Assembly (NCBI RefSeq): GCF_900096945.1
Contig: NZ_FMKA01000018.1
Location: forward strand, 17,131 to 81,130
Direction: 5' to 3'
Length of the DNA: 64,000 bases
Origin: Anaerobium acetethylicum
GTDB lineage: Bacteria; Bacillota; Clostridia; Lachnospirales; Lachnospiraceae
In this document: piece by piece, positions 17,876 to 26,448 of the stretch
Position numbering within the stretch: the first letter of the stretch is position 1
Layout of the letters: each line of letters starts with the position of its first letter
Notes under the pieces: generated by a model
Told to the model about the DNA's origin: nothing
What the model saw: the letters and a program-made list of their open reading frames with translations, nothing else
The model's database searches: none
Made by a program: the position numbers and the translations under genes

Positions 17876-19237
17876 ATGAAAAAAATGAAACGATTCCTGG
17901 CGCTGGCATTATCCTGTACGATGATTTTTTCGTTAGCAGGCTGCGGCGGTACTGAAAAAGAAACAAAAACAGAAACAGAAGCAACAACAGAAGAAACGGA
18001 AGCAGACGACAAGCTGGTGAATGACGGAGAGTATGAGGAATGTACAATCAGACTTTCCTGGTGGGGAGGAGAAGCAAGACATGAAGTGACACAGGCTGCA
18101 GTTAACGCATTTATGGAAGCATACCCGGGAATCAAGGTGGAGACTGAATTTGCAGCATGGACAGGTTGGGAAGACAAGATGTCTACGGCTTTTTATGCAG
18201 GAACTGAACCGGATGTCAACCAGATTAACTGGAACTGGATTACTGCATACAGTTCAGACGGAAGCGTATTCTATGATTTGAACAAGGCGTCAGAAATAAT
18301 CGACTTATCACAGTTCAGCGATGAATCACTGACTGAATGTACGGTGGCGGATAAACTGCAGGGCATTCCGGTAGCGATGACAGGAAGGATTTTCTACTGG
18401 AATCAGACTACTTTTGAAAAAGCAGGAATCAGTGTACCGACTACTATGGAAGAATTACTCAATGCAGGTCAGATTTTTAAGGAAAAATTAGGCGAGGATT
18501 ATTATCCGCTGGTACTTAATGAGTATGACAGGATGATACTTATGGTTTACTATCTGGAAAGCGTTTATGGAAAGAACTGGGTTGAAGACGGCGAAGTGAA
18601 TTATACGCAGGAAGAAATCGAAAAAGGACTTGAGTTCATAAAATTATTAGAAGAGAAGCATGTAACACCAACAGTGATGCAGATTATCGGAGATGGTGCT
18701 GAATCCCTGGATAAGAACCAGAAATGGATGAGCGGAAAGTATGCAGGCATCTTTGAGTGGGATTCTTCAGCAAATAAATTCAAAGGCGCATTAGAAGCAG
18801 GACAGACGTTTACAGTAGGCGATTATTTCAAGGATATGGGAGATTATCAGGGCGGCTTTGCAAAAGTATCGTTGGCATTTGCAATCTCTGAAAAAACAGA
18901 GCATCCAAAAGAAGCAGCTATGCTGATCAACTTTTTGATGAACGAAGAAGCAGGCGTAAAAGCAATGGGTTCGGAACGAGGAGTTCCTCTCAGCAAAAAG
19001 GCATTAGAATTATGTGAGACAAATGGTTTGCTGGATGCAACTGTTGCAGAGGCAAATGGGAAAGTGCTCGACTGGGCTTCCTTCACACTGGATCCTATGT
19101 TCGAAGATGCAGGATTAAAAGGCAATCCGGACGGTGTTTACTTTGATGTAATGAGCGGCCTGAGCTACGGCGATTATACGGTTGAAGATGCAGCAGCCGA
19201 ACTCCTGGACGGAATCAACGGCGTATTATCAAAATAA
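17876..19237 (+). CDS. Sugar ABC transporter substrate-binding lipoprotein
   Basis: 453 residues, family 1 (MalE/UgpB-type) extracellular solute-binding protein. The lipoprotein signal peptide ends in a lipobox, SLAGC (Cys near 22), followed by an acidic Thr/Glu-rich linker and the binding domain beginning IRLSWWGGEARHEVTQAA. FDPMFEDAG and other C-terminal segments fit the family. In this locus it should bind unsaturated rhamnogalacturonan oligosaccharides released by the PL11 lyase and pass them to the permeases at 20524 and 21413. RBS GGGAGAAG precedes ATG 17876. A hairpin after the gene probably keeps its expression above that of the permeases. Confidence 0.9.
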   Translation: MKKMKRFLALALSCTMIFSLAGCGGTEKETKTETEATTEETEADDKLVNDGEYEECTIRLSWWGGEARHEVTQAAVNAFMEAYPGIKVETEFAAWTGWEDKMSTAFYAGTEPDVNQINWNWITAYSSDGSVFYDLNKASEIIDLSQFSDESLTECTVADKLQGIPVAMTGRIFYWNQTTFEKAGISVPTTMEELLNAGQIFKEKLGEDYYPLVLNEYDRMILMVYYLESVYGKNWVEDGEVNYTQEEIEKGLEFIKLLEEKHVTPTVMQIIGDGAESLDKNQKWMSGKYAGIFEWDSSANKFKGALEAGQTFTVGDYFKDMGDYQGGFAKVSLAFAISEKTEHPKEAAMLINFLMNEEAGVKAMGSERGVPLSKKALELCETNGLLDATVAEANGKVLDWASFTLDPMFEDAGLKGNPDGVYFDVMSGLSYGDYTVEDAAAELLDGINGVLSK

Positions 19238-19239
19238 TG

Positions 19240-19276
19240 GTGACTATTCAGGAATGAGGAAGTTCTGAACAGTTAC
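19240..19276. repeat. MITE terminal-repeat remnant, copy E
   Basis: GTGACTATTCAG (19240-19251) and CTGAACAGTTAC (19265-19276) are the two terminal repeats of the MITE-like family with only 13 bp between them. Either the interior was deleted or it is a hairpin derivative. No target duplication is visible. Confidence 0.55.
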
Positions 19277-19294
19277 CAGATACTAAGAGTTTAG

Positions 19295-19341
19295 ATAAGG
19301 CAGGCTTACAGTGTATTAAGGTTGTGATGCCTGCCTTATTT
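19295..19341 (+). terminator. Hairpin after the substrate-binding protein gene
   Basis: ATAAGGCAGGC (19295-19305) pairs with GCCTGCCTTAT (19329-19339), followed by TTTCG. A weak tail in mid-operon suggests partial termination or a 3'-end stabiliser that gives more binding protein than permease. Confidence 0.65.
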
Positions 19342-19392
19342 TCGCTCTAAAATCGGAAACATTCAAAATCAAGCAGAAAAGAAGGGAAAAAG

Positions 19393-20496
19393 ATGTCAGC
19401 TATTACGAAATTTATTAATGAGTTTCTTTTTTCTTATGAAAGATATCAGACATATTGGAATTATGAAGACGGCTGCGTTCTCATGGGCTGTAAACAGCTC
19501 TATGAAGCAACGGGCGACAGGAAATATTATGAGTATATTTTAGATTATCTGAAAGAAGAAATTACAGACGATGGAACGATCGTGAATTTTAAAACAGATA
19601 AGTTCAATATTGACAGTATGAATTGCGGAAAAATATTATTTCTCGTATATGAAACGGAAAAGCAGGAAAAGTATAAAAAGGCAATTGATTTTCATATGGA
19701 AATTCTAAAGAAGCATCCGCGCTGCAGATGCGGCAGCTTCTGGCACAAAGAGATTTATCCGAATCAGATTTGGTTAGACGGACTATATATGGCGCAGCCA
19801 TTTTACATGGAATATGAGACAAAGTACAACAACAGGCAGAATTACGATGACATATTGAATCAGTTTGAAAATGTTCAGAAATTTTTGTATGACAAAGAGA
19901 AAGGGCTGTATTATCACGGTTTTGATGAAGCCCGGATTCAGCCATGGGCCAATAAGGAAACCGGATGTTCACCCAATTTCTGGATCAGGGCCATGGGATG
20001 GTGGCTGATGTCGCTTGTTGATGTTATGGACGTCATGTCGATAGAAATGTTCGAATATTATAAACGGCTTGAAGAAATCTTCAGAGGAGCCGTCAAGGGG
20101 ATTCTGCAGTATCAGGATCCGGATACGAAGCTTTTCTACCAGGTGATTGACCATCCTGAAGCACAAGGAAACTATATTGAAACATCCGGCAGTGCAATGG
20201 CTGCATATGCCATTATGAAGGCCTGCCGCATGGGGATCCTTTCAAAAGAAAAATATGGCACAACAGGTCTTGAAATGTTAGAATCATTAGCAGAACAGAA
20301 ACTGGAAAAAACGGATGACAACTATCATCTGACGGGGATCTGCCATGTTGCCGGACTTGGTCCTGGAACTGACAGAGACGGAAGCATTGAATATTATCTG
20401 TCTGAGCCTGTCGTATCGGACGATGCAAAAGGCGTTGGACCATTCATGATGGCTTATGCACAGTATCTGATGCTGAAAAAGGAAGTAAACGAATAA
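19393..20496 (+). CDS. GH105 unsaturated rhamnogalacturonyl hydrolase
   Basis: 367 residues of the (alpha/alpha)6 barrel family GH105 (YteR/YesR type), an intracellular enzyme that removes the delta-4,5-unsaturated galacturonyl group from the non-reducing end of rhamnogalacturonan oligosaccharides made by PL lyases. Visible family blocks are NYEDGCVLMG (near 25), the catalytic-Asp block IWLDGLYMAQPF (near 130), SPNFWIRAMGWWLMSLVDV (near 195) and ETSGSAMAAYA (near 265). No signal peptide. It sits between the binding protein and the permeases, so uptake and first cleavage are co-expressed. RBS GAAGGGAAAAAG. Confidence 0.9.
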   Translation: MSAITKFINEFLFSYERYQTYWNYEDGCVLMGCKQLYEATGDRKYYEYILDYLKEEITDDGTIVNFKTDKFNIDSMNCGKILFLVYETEKQEKYKKAIDFHMEILKKHPRCRCGSFWHKEIYPNQIWLDGLYMAQPFYMEYETKYNNRQNYDDILNQFENVQKFLYDKEKGLYYHGFDEARIQPWANKETGCSPNFWIRAMGWWLMSLVDVMDVMSIEMFEYYKRLEEIFRGAVKGILQYQDPDTKLFYQVIDHPEAQGNYIETSGSAMAAYAIMKACRMGILSKEKYGTTGLEMLESLAEQKLEKTDDNYHLTGICHVAGLGPGTDRDGSIEYYLSEPVVSDDAKGVGPFMMAYAQYLMLKKEVNE

Positions 20497-20523
20497 CATA
20501 GAAACCGGAAGGGAGAATTGGAA

Positions 20524-21411
20524 ATGAAAAAATGGGTAAAGAGAAATACCGGACTGCTTTTTATTCTGCCATGGTTGTTTGGCTTTTGCGTATTTAAAGC
20601 ATATCCGTTTTTGTCATCTTTGTATTACAGCTTCACTGATTTCAATCTATTCAAAGGGATCAGCGAATATGGATTTATGAATTACAAAGAGATTTTTACA
20701 GATAAAGATACCATATCCTCGCTGATTGTAACCTTTAAGTATGCATTTCTTACGGTGCCTTTAAAACTGGCAGCAGCTTTGTTTATTGCATATATTTTGA
20801 ACTTCAAAATAAAAGGTGTCAATTTTTTCCGTACTGCATACTATATCCCCTCGATTTTAGGAGGTTCGGTAGCGATTGCAGTATTATGGAAGGCATTGTT
20901 CAGGGATGATGGAGTAATCAATTCCATGCTGGGCATGTTTGGGGTTGCGGGTCCGCAATGGCTGAGCGATCCTGATTATGCGCTGTTCATTATCTGCTTT
21001 TTAAGAGTATGGCAGTTCGGGGCGGCAATGGTCATTTTCCTTGCAGCATTGAAGGGAGTTCCGACAGAACTTTATGAATCGGCTTCCGTAGAAGGTGCCA
21101 GCAAGTGGAAACAGTTCTTTTCAATCACAATTCCGATGATTTCTCCGGTTATTTTTTACAATCTGGTCACACAGCTGTGCCAGGCTTTCCAGGAATTCAA
21201 CGGCCCTTATATTATCACACAGGGCGGACCGAGAAAATCAACGATGTTAATTTCTCTTATGGTATATCGGAGCGCATTCCAGCAGAATGAAATGGGAATG
21301 GCAAGTGCACTGGCATGGGTTATGTTTATAGTGGTCATGGTACTTACGGTAATCTCTTTCCTGAGCCAGAAATACTGGGTATATTATTCGGATGAAGATG
21401 GAGGTAGATAA
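20524..21411 (+). CDS. Sugar ABC transporter permease (MalF/LplB type)
   Basis: 295 residues with six predicted membrane segments and the EAA loop ESASVEGASKWKQFFSITIP (near 180) that docks the ATPase. Partner of the permease at 21413 and the binding protein at 17876. I start at ATG 20524 with GGGAG 8 bp upstream; the frame also has a TTG six bases earlier. No ATPase gene is in the locus, which is usual for this importer type: a shared MsmX-like ATPase encoded elsewhere would energise it. Confidence 0.9.
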   Translation: MKKWVKRNTGLLFILPWLFGFCVFKAYPFLSSLYYSFTDFNLFKGISEYGFMNYKEIFTDKDTISSLIVTFKYAFLTVPLKLAAALFIAYILNFKIKGVNFFRTAYYIPSILGGSVAIAVLWKALFRDDGVINSMLGMFGVAGPQWLSDPDYALFIICFLRVWQFGAAMVIFLAALKGVPTELYESASVEGASKWKQFFSITIPMISPVIFYNLVTQLCQAFQEFNGPYIITQGGPRKSTMLISLMVYRSAFQQNEMGMASALAWVMFIVVMVLTVISFLSQKYWVYYSDEDGGR

Positions 21412-21412
21412 A

Positions 21413-22270
21413 ATGTCATTAGGAAAGAAAAAAATAATATCTACAGTTCTTCGATATGCGGTACTGATTCTGGTAGGGCTGCCTATGGTCTATCCGCTGC
21501 TGTGGATGGTAAGTGCGACATTCAAATCCAATACGGAAATCTTTTCCGGAATGGGATTGATTCCAAAAACTTTTAATTTTGACGGATACAAAAATGCATT
21601 CAATGATTTCGGAGGCAATATCAACCTGTTAAAGGCAATGATCAACACGTATTCCTATGTAATCCCGAAGGTTGTCTTTACCATCATTTCAGCTACGGTG
21701 ACTGCATATGGCTTCAGCAGATTCAAATTCAAAGGAAGAGACGTATTATTTGCTATCTTAATGTCGACTCTGTTTCTGCCACAGGTAGTGTTAAACGTAC
21801 CTCAGTTCCTTTTGTTCAACAAATTGGGATGGGTCGATTCGGGGTTATACCTGCCGCTGATCGTGCCGACGCTGTTTGCGATTGATACCTATTTTGTATT
21901 TATGCTGATCCAGTTCCTGCGCGGGATTCCGGTGGAATTGGAGGAGGCAGCCCAGATTGACGGATGCAATGTAGTGCAGATCCTGGTGAAGATTATTGTC
22001 CCGATGTTAAAGCCGGCTCTGGTTTCCTGTGCCTTATTCCAGTTCATGTGGTCTTCCAATGACTTTATGGGACCGTTGCTGTATGTCAGCACCCCGGCAA
22101 ATTATCCGGCAGCCATTTTCGTCAAGCTGTCAATGGATGCGGATACGGGATTTGAATGGAACAGAGTGCTGGCCGTATCGTTAATCTCTATAATACCATC
22201 CCTGGTCGTGTTTTTCCTGGCGCAGGACACATTTGTTGAAGGAATCACGGCAGGCGGAGTGAAAGGCTAA
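21413..22270 (+). CDS. Sugar ABC transporter permease (MalG/YtcP type)
   Basis: 285 residues, six membrane segments, EAA loop EEAAQIDGCNVVQILVKIIVP (near 180). It starts at ATG 21413, one base after the stop of the first permease, with GGAGGTAGATAAA as RBS; longer upstream starts would overlap the previous gene without an RBS. It completes the heterodimeric channel of the rhamnogalacturonan oligosaccharide importer. Confidence 0.9.
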   Translation: MSLGKKKIISTVLRYAVLILVGLPMVYPLLWMVSATFKSNTEIFSGMGLIPKTFNFDGYKNAFNDFGGNINLLKAMINTYSYVIPKVVFTIISATVTAYGFSRFKFKGRDVLFAILMSTLFLPQVVLNVPQFLLFNKLGWVDSGLYLPLIVPTLFAIDTYFVFMLIQFLRGIPVELEEAAQIDGCNVVQILVKIIVPMLKPALVSCALFQFMWSSNDFMGPLLYVSTPANYPAAIFVKLSMDADTGFEWNRVLAVSLISIIPSLVVFFLAQDTFVEGITAGGVKG

Positions 22271-22276
22271 ATTACG

Positions 22277-23854
22277 ATGAAAGTATCATTACTAATGCAT
22301 ACAGGCAGAAGCGCAACAATAGAATTGAATGATGGCGGAATCTATTACACGAGGGAGAAATATGAAGTCTGGATAAACGGAAAATTTGTCATGACGTCAG
22401 GGACAGTCATTACGAATCTTTTCGGATTAAAGCCGGATACGGAATACAATCTGAGAGTAATCGGTTCCGAAAGCAGAATAGAAGCGGGACAGCTCTGGTT
22501 TCGTACAAAAAAGGAAAGCTTCACTCTGAATGTCAGGGAATTCGGCGCAAAGGGTGACGGGATATGGAATGATACCAGCTACATACAGGCGGCGATTCTG
22601 GCCTGCCCGGAAGATGGAAGAGTTCTGATCCCGAAAGGAACCTATCGGATTACAAGTCTGTTTTTGAAAAGCAGAATCAATCTTGAACTTGCAAAGGACG
22701 CAGTTTTATCGGCAGTAACAGAGAGGGAGCAATATCCCGTATTTCCGGGGATTGTGGAAAGCTATGACGAGCAGAGCGAGCTTTGCCTGGGGACCTGGGA
22801 AGGAAATCCGCTGAAGATGTTTGCCGGAATCCTGAATGGTATCGGTGTAAAAAATATAGTGGTTTACGGCGAAGGCGTCATAGACGGAAATGCATCCTTC
22901 GAGAACTGGTGGAAAGATGCGAAAGTCATGAAGACAGCCTTCCGCCCAAGACTGCTGTTTCTGTCGGGCTGCTCTGATGTCAGAGTACAGGGGCTGCTGT
23001 TTACGAACAGTCCATCCTGGACAATCCACCCGTATTTCAGCAAAAGGCTGACTTTTCTGGGCAGTCAGATTATAAATCCGCAGGACTCGCCGAATACGGA
23101 CGGCATCGACCCGGAATCCTGCGAGAATGTTACGATTGCCGGCGTTCATTTTTCATTGGGAGACGACTGTATTGCTTTGAAATCCGGAAAAATATATATG
23201 GGATCAAAGTACAAAACACCTTCCAGCAAAATTCTGATCAGGCAGTGTCTGATGGAAAACGGTCATGGCGCAGTAACGGTCGGAAGCGAAATGGCTGCAG
23301 GCGTTAAAAATGTAAAAGTAAAGGAATGCATGTTTTTAAATACGGACCGCGGACTCAGGGTAAAGACAAGAAGAGGCAGAGGAAAAGATGCTGTTCTGGA
23401 CAAGATCGTGTTTGAAGATATCAAAATGGATCATGTGAAGACACCGTTTGTCGTAAACGCCTTCTATTTCTGCGATCCTGACGGAAAGTCCTTTTATGTC
23501 CAGTCGAGGGAGGTACTGCCGGTCGATGAGAGGACTCCTCAGATTAAAAAGCTTGTTTTTTCGAATATCAGCTGCGATAATTGCCATATAGCAGGTGCAC
23601 ATATCCAGGGACTGCCTGAAAGGAAAATCGAGCACCTGGAAATGAGAAATATCCGCATGCGCTATGCCCCACAGGCGGTCAGCGGAATGCCGGCTATGGC
23701 AGACGGCATTGAGGCGGTCAGCAAAAAAGGAATTGTGATTAGCAATGTCGACAGGCTGATCTTGAAGAATATCGATATAGAAGGACAGGAAGGAGAACCA
23801 TTTGAACTTGCGAATGTTCTCAATCTGGAAGGAGATATAAAGGAATGCAGATAG
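22277..23854 (+). CDS. GH28 polygalacturonase-family hydrolase (intracellular)
   Basis: 525 residues. An N-terminal Fn3-like region (1-80) leads into a pectate-lyase-type beta-helix (from VREFGAKGDGIWNDTSYIQAA, near 87). The GH28 signature residues are NTDGIDPES (near 273), GDDCIALKSGK (near 295), GHGAVTVGSE (near 330) and RVKTRRGRG (near 361), which hold the three catalytic Asp and the substrate-binding His/Arg/Lys. There is no signal peptide, so it works on imported oligosaccharides, probably releasing galacturonate from rhamnogalacturonan fragments (YteR/GH28 exo-type). It lies 6 bp after the permease. Confidence 0.9.
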   Translation: MKVSLLMHTGRSATIELNDGGIYYTREKYEVWINGKFVMTSGTVITNLFGLKPDTEYNLRVIGSESRIEAGQLWFRTKKESFTLNVREFGAKGDGIWNDTSYIQAAILACPEDGRVLIPKGTYRITSLFLKSRINLELAKDAVLSAVTEREQYPVFPGIVESYDEQSELCLGTWEGNPLKMFAGILNGIGVKNIVVYGEGVIDGNASFENWWKDAKVMKTAFRPRLLFLSGCSDVRVQGLLFTNSPSWTIHPYFSKRLTFLGSQIINPQDSPNTDGIDPESCENVTIAGVHFSLGDDCIALKSGKIYMGSKYKTPSSKILIRQCLMENGHGAVTVGSEMAAGVKNVKVKECMFLNTDRGLRVKTRRGRGKDAVLDKIVFEDIKMDHVKTPFVVNAFYFCDPDGKSFYVQSREVLPVDERTPQIKKLVFSNISCDNCHIAGAHIQGLPERKIEHLEMRNIRMRYAPQAVSGMPAMADGIEAVSKKGIVISNVDRLILKNIDIEGQEGEPFELANVLNLEGDIKECR

Positions 23855-24684
23855 GAATCAGGGTGCATGACACAAAGGAACTTCCGCTGGAAGAAAGGCT
23901 GCAGGTTATAAAAGAACAGGGATTTACCTGTGGGCATCTGGCGCTGTCAAAAGTGATCAGCGGCCATTCAGTAAAGAATGCGGCATTGACGCCGGGGTTT
24001 GCAATGTATATAAAGCGGGCTTTCGCAAAAAACGAGCTGGATATCGCTGTGCTTGGCTGTTATCTGAATCTGGCAAATCCGAACAAAGAGCAGCTTGCAG
24101 AAATAATCGAAACCTACAAAGTGCACATCCGTTTTGCATCGATCCTTGGATGCGGCGTGGTCGGCACCGAGACCGGAGCACCGAACGAGGAATACCGGTT
24201 TGAAGCGGCATGCCATACGCAGGAAGCCCTGGATACCTTTATTGAAAATTTAAGGCCGATTGTTGCATATGCCGAAAACATGGGAGTGATCGTGGCGATC
24301 GAGCCGGTGTTCAGACATATCGTTTCGAATCCGGAACGGGCAAGAGAAGTACTGGACCGGATTCAGTCCCCCAATCTGCAGATCATTCTGGATCCTGTCA
24401 ATTTACTGGATGTTTCAAACTATCAGGACCGCGAAAGCATTATCGCGGAAGCGGTTGCGCTTTTGGGAGATGCGGCAGCAGTGATCCATATTAAGGATTT
24501 TGTGGTAGAAAATGGGCAGCTGAAATCGCTTGCTGCCGGAAGCGGAATGATGAACTATGAAAGGATACTTTCATTTGTGAAAAAAGAAAAACCTTTTGTT
24601 CATGTGACGCTGGAGGACACGGTTCCGGAAAATGCGGTCCGTGCGAGGGAACTTATTCAGTCTGTATATAATGAGGTGAAATAA
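23845..24684 (+). CDS. Sugar phosphate isomerase/epimerase, xylose isomerase-like TIM barrel
   Basis: 279 residues of the AP-endonuclease-2/xylose isomerase-like family. Metal-ligand and barrel segments AIEPVFRH (near 152), ILDPVNLLD (near 182), VIHIKDF (near 212) and HVTLEDT (near 253) are visible. It overlaps the GH28 gene by 10 bp with its own RBS (TAAAGGA). Its substrate is probably a monosaccharide freed in the pathway (rhamnose or galacturonate derived), but family members are too diverse to say which. Confidence 0.75.
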   Translation: MQIGIRVHDTKELPLEERLQVIKEQGFTCGHLALSKVISGHSVKNAALTPGFAMYIKRAFAKNELDIAVLGCYLNLANPNKEQLAEIIETYKVHIRFASILGCGVVGTETGAPNEEYRFEAACHTQEALDTFIENLRPIVAYAENMGVIVAIEPVFRHIVSNPERAREVLDRIQSPNLQIILDPVNLLDVSNYQDRESIIAEAVALLGDAAAVIHIKDFVVENGQLKSLAAGSGMMNYERILSFVKKEKPFVHVTLEDTVPENAVRARELIQSVYNEVK

Positions 24685-24685
24685 T

Positions 24686-25306
24686 ATGCTTGCTCGTTTG
24701 TTTGATTATGATAATCCGGTAATCCGTTTTTTGGGAAAGCTTGCAGATATTTGGATTCTGCATATTTTATGGCTGGTTTGCTGTGTTCCAATTGTTACAA
24801 TCGGAGCATCCACAACGGCGGCATTTTATGCCGCAATGAAAATGGAAAGCAACCAGGGGTATGTGGCAAAGAATTTTTTTGAATCTTTCCGGACAAATTT
24901 CAGGCAGGCGACACGTATGTGGGGGATCCTGTCGGTGACAGGCATCCTCATACTATTTGATATCTATTTCTGGTATGTCATTCAGGAAAAGTCAAGTGTC
25001 GTGATGCTTGCCTTCAGCATCGGCCTGTTTGCAGCATACATGATTGAATTCGTATATGCGTTTGCAGGACTGGCCCGTTTTGAAAATACTACGAAAAATC
25101 TGATGAAAAATGGATTCTTGATGGCGATGCTTCACTTTCCCCAGACATTCGCTATTTTGATCGTACTCGGAGTGGCAGGATATTTAACGACGACTATTTT
25201 TCTGGCAACGTTTATACTGATCACGTTTGGATGCGGTTTTGTCATCTATCTTATATCCGTGCAGCTGAACAGGGTGTTTGCGGATTATATGCCAAAAGAG
25301 GAATAG
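24686..25306 (+). CDS. YesL-like DUF624 membrane protein
   Basis: 206 residues, about five membrane segments, with the DUF624 beginning LFDYDNPVIRFLGKLADIW and the VTIGASTTAAFYA block (near 35-50). YesL is encoded beside yes/yte rhamnogalacturonan genes in Bacillus and is found across oligosaccharide ABC loci in Bacillota; its function is not established. It starts 1 bp after the isomerase stop with GAGGTGAAATAAT as RBS and is the last gene before terminator copy 4. Confidence 0.8.
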   Translation: MLARLFDYDNPVIRFLGKLADIWILHILWLVCCVPIVTIGASTTAAFYAAMKMESNQGYVAKNFFESFRTNFRQATRMWGILSVTGILILFDIYFWYVIQEKSSVVMLAFSIGLFAAYMIEFVYAFAGLARFENTTKNLMKNGFLMAMLHFPQTFAILIVLGVAGYLTTTIFLATFILITFGCGFVIYLISVQLNRVFADYMPKEE

Positions 25307-25310
25307 GAAA

Positions 25311-25360
25311 AATGGTACCAGGTACTGTGAACGAAGTTCACAGTACCTGGTACCATTTTT
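25311..25360. terminator. GGTACC-type palindromic terminator, copy 4, bidirectional
   Basis: The arm GGTACCAGGTACTGTGAAC (25314-25332) pairs with 25336-25354 around GAA, with flanking AAAAT/ATTTTT giving T-rich ends both ways. It closes the pectin locus and also faces the 3' side of the convergent AraC gene. Confidence 0.9.
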
Positions 25361-25415
25361 GTGCGTCAAGCAAGGCACAATCTTAAGGGTTAAAGTGCTG
25401 TATTCTGAAAGTCTC

Positions 25416-26240
25416 CTAATCGATTCTGGTGTTTTTATAAAGCTTTCGACTCTGAGACGGCGTCATTCCGGTAATGGATTTATATACACGGTTAAAGTGG
25501 GTGATGTTGGAAAAACCAGTATCTTTGCTGATTTCAGTCACGTTTTTATCGGTTTCCATAAACATTCTCTGGGCATTCATCACACGGGTAATCTGAATGT
25601 ACTGAATGATAGTGCTGTTCGTGGATTTCTTGAATTCTCTGCAAAGGTAGTACGGACTAATATAAAAATGCCGTGCAAGCCTTTCAAGGGTAATCTCCTC
25701 ATTATAGTTCTGGTGAATGTAGCTTATGATATCGACGATCCGGTTCCTTTTCTCGGGGAGTGCCGGAAAATTTATTTCTCTCACAATCTTAACCAGCAGA
25801 AGATTTAGAATAGAGTGCATATAGCTTGCGCAGTAACGGCCAGGAGAATCCTGCTCCTCCTGCAGCTGCAGCAGCATTTGATGAATCGTTCTTTTTGCAG
25901 CTGAATCTGGTTTGTAAACGCCAGTTCCGTTTTCTAAGGATTCTAATAGTTCAGGAGAATCAATCTCTTCTTTTTTAAAATACAGCAGAAGTCTTTTGAA
26001 TGGCACGTTTTCTTCGCCATAGGAATGATGCATTTTATAAGGGGAAAAGATAATAAATTCGCCTGGAGTAATGCTGTACAGTTCATCCTGAATCATATGG
26101 AAGCGAGTTCCTTTTTCAAGATAATACAATTCGAAATAATCGTGAAAATGAGATTTCGCCATATTGTCATTTACGCTCTGAATGCACTCGCAGGCAATTT
26201 TGCTGCCTTGAGCCATCATAATCCCTGCCTGGTCTATCAA
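25416..26240 (-). CDS. AraC-family transcriptional regulator
   Basis: 274 residues, N-terminal cupin (HFHDYFELYYLEKGTRFHMI, near 30-50) and C-terminal AraC double helix-turn-helix (LERLARHFYISPYYLCREF and VTEISKDTGFSNITHFNRVY). I choose TTG 26240 as the start because AGGAGGGAC lies 7 bp upstream; the open frame continues 25 codons further without an RBS. It is divergent from the GH31-TRAP operon (209-bp gap) and probably regulates it. Confidence 0.8.
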   Translation of the reverse strand: MIDQAGIMMAQGSKIACECIQSVNDNMAKSHFHDYFELYYLEKGTRFHMIQDELYSITPGEFIIFSPYKMHHSYGEENVPFKRLLLYFKKEEIDSPELLESLENGTGVYKPDSAAKRTIHQMLLQLQEEQDSPGRYCASYMHSILNLLLVKIVREINFPALPEKRNRIVDIISYIHQNYNEEITLERLARHFYISPYYLCREFKKSTNSTIIQYIQITRVMNAQRMFMETDKNVTEISKDTGFSNITHFNRVYKSITGMTPSQSRKLYKNTRID

Positions 26241-26448
26241 AATAGTCCCTCCTGTTAAAGAATAATCAAAGTGCATGATGAAAATGCTTAAAAAAAGAAA
26301 AATATATAAGTGCATCTTAGCATTTTTTTAGAAGAAGTGCAAGATATGTATGAAATAAGGGGAATTACCGCAAGTTCTGTCTAGTTTGATGCAGCGTGTT
26401 TTGATAAAGTTGTGTATGAAAATCAAAACAATCAAGGAGGTAACATTC

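Noticed and set aside
25278..25808. Plus-strand frame of 176 codons over the terminator and the AraC gene
   Set aside because: It begins in the previous gene's tail, crosses the palindromic terminator and then runs antisense to the well-supported AraC gene.
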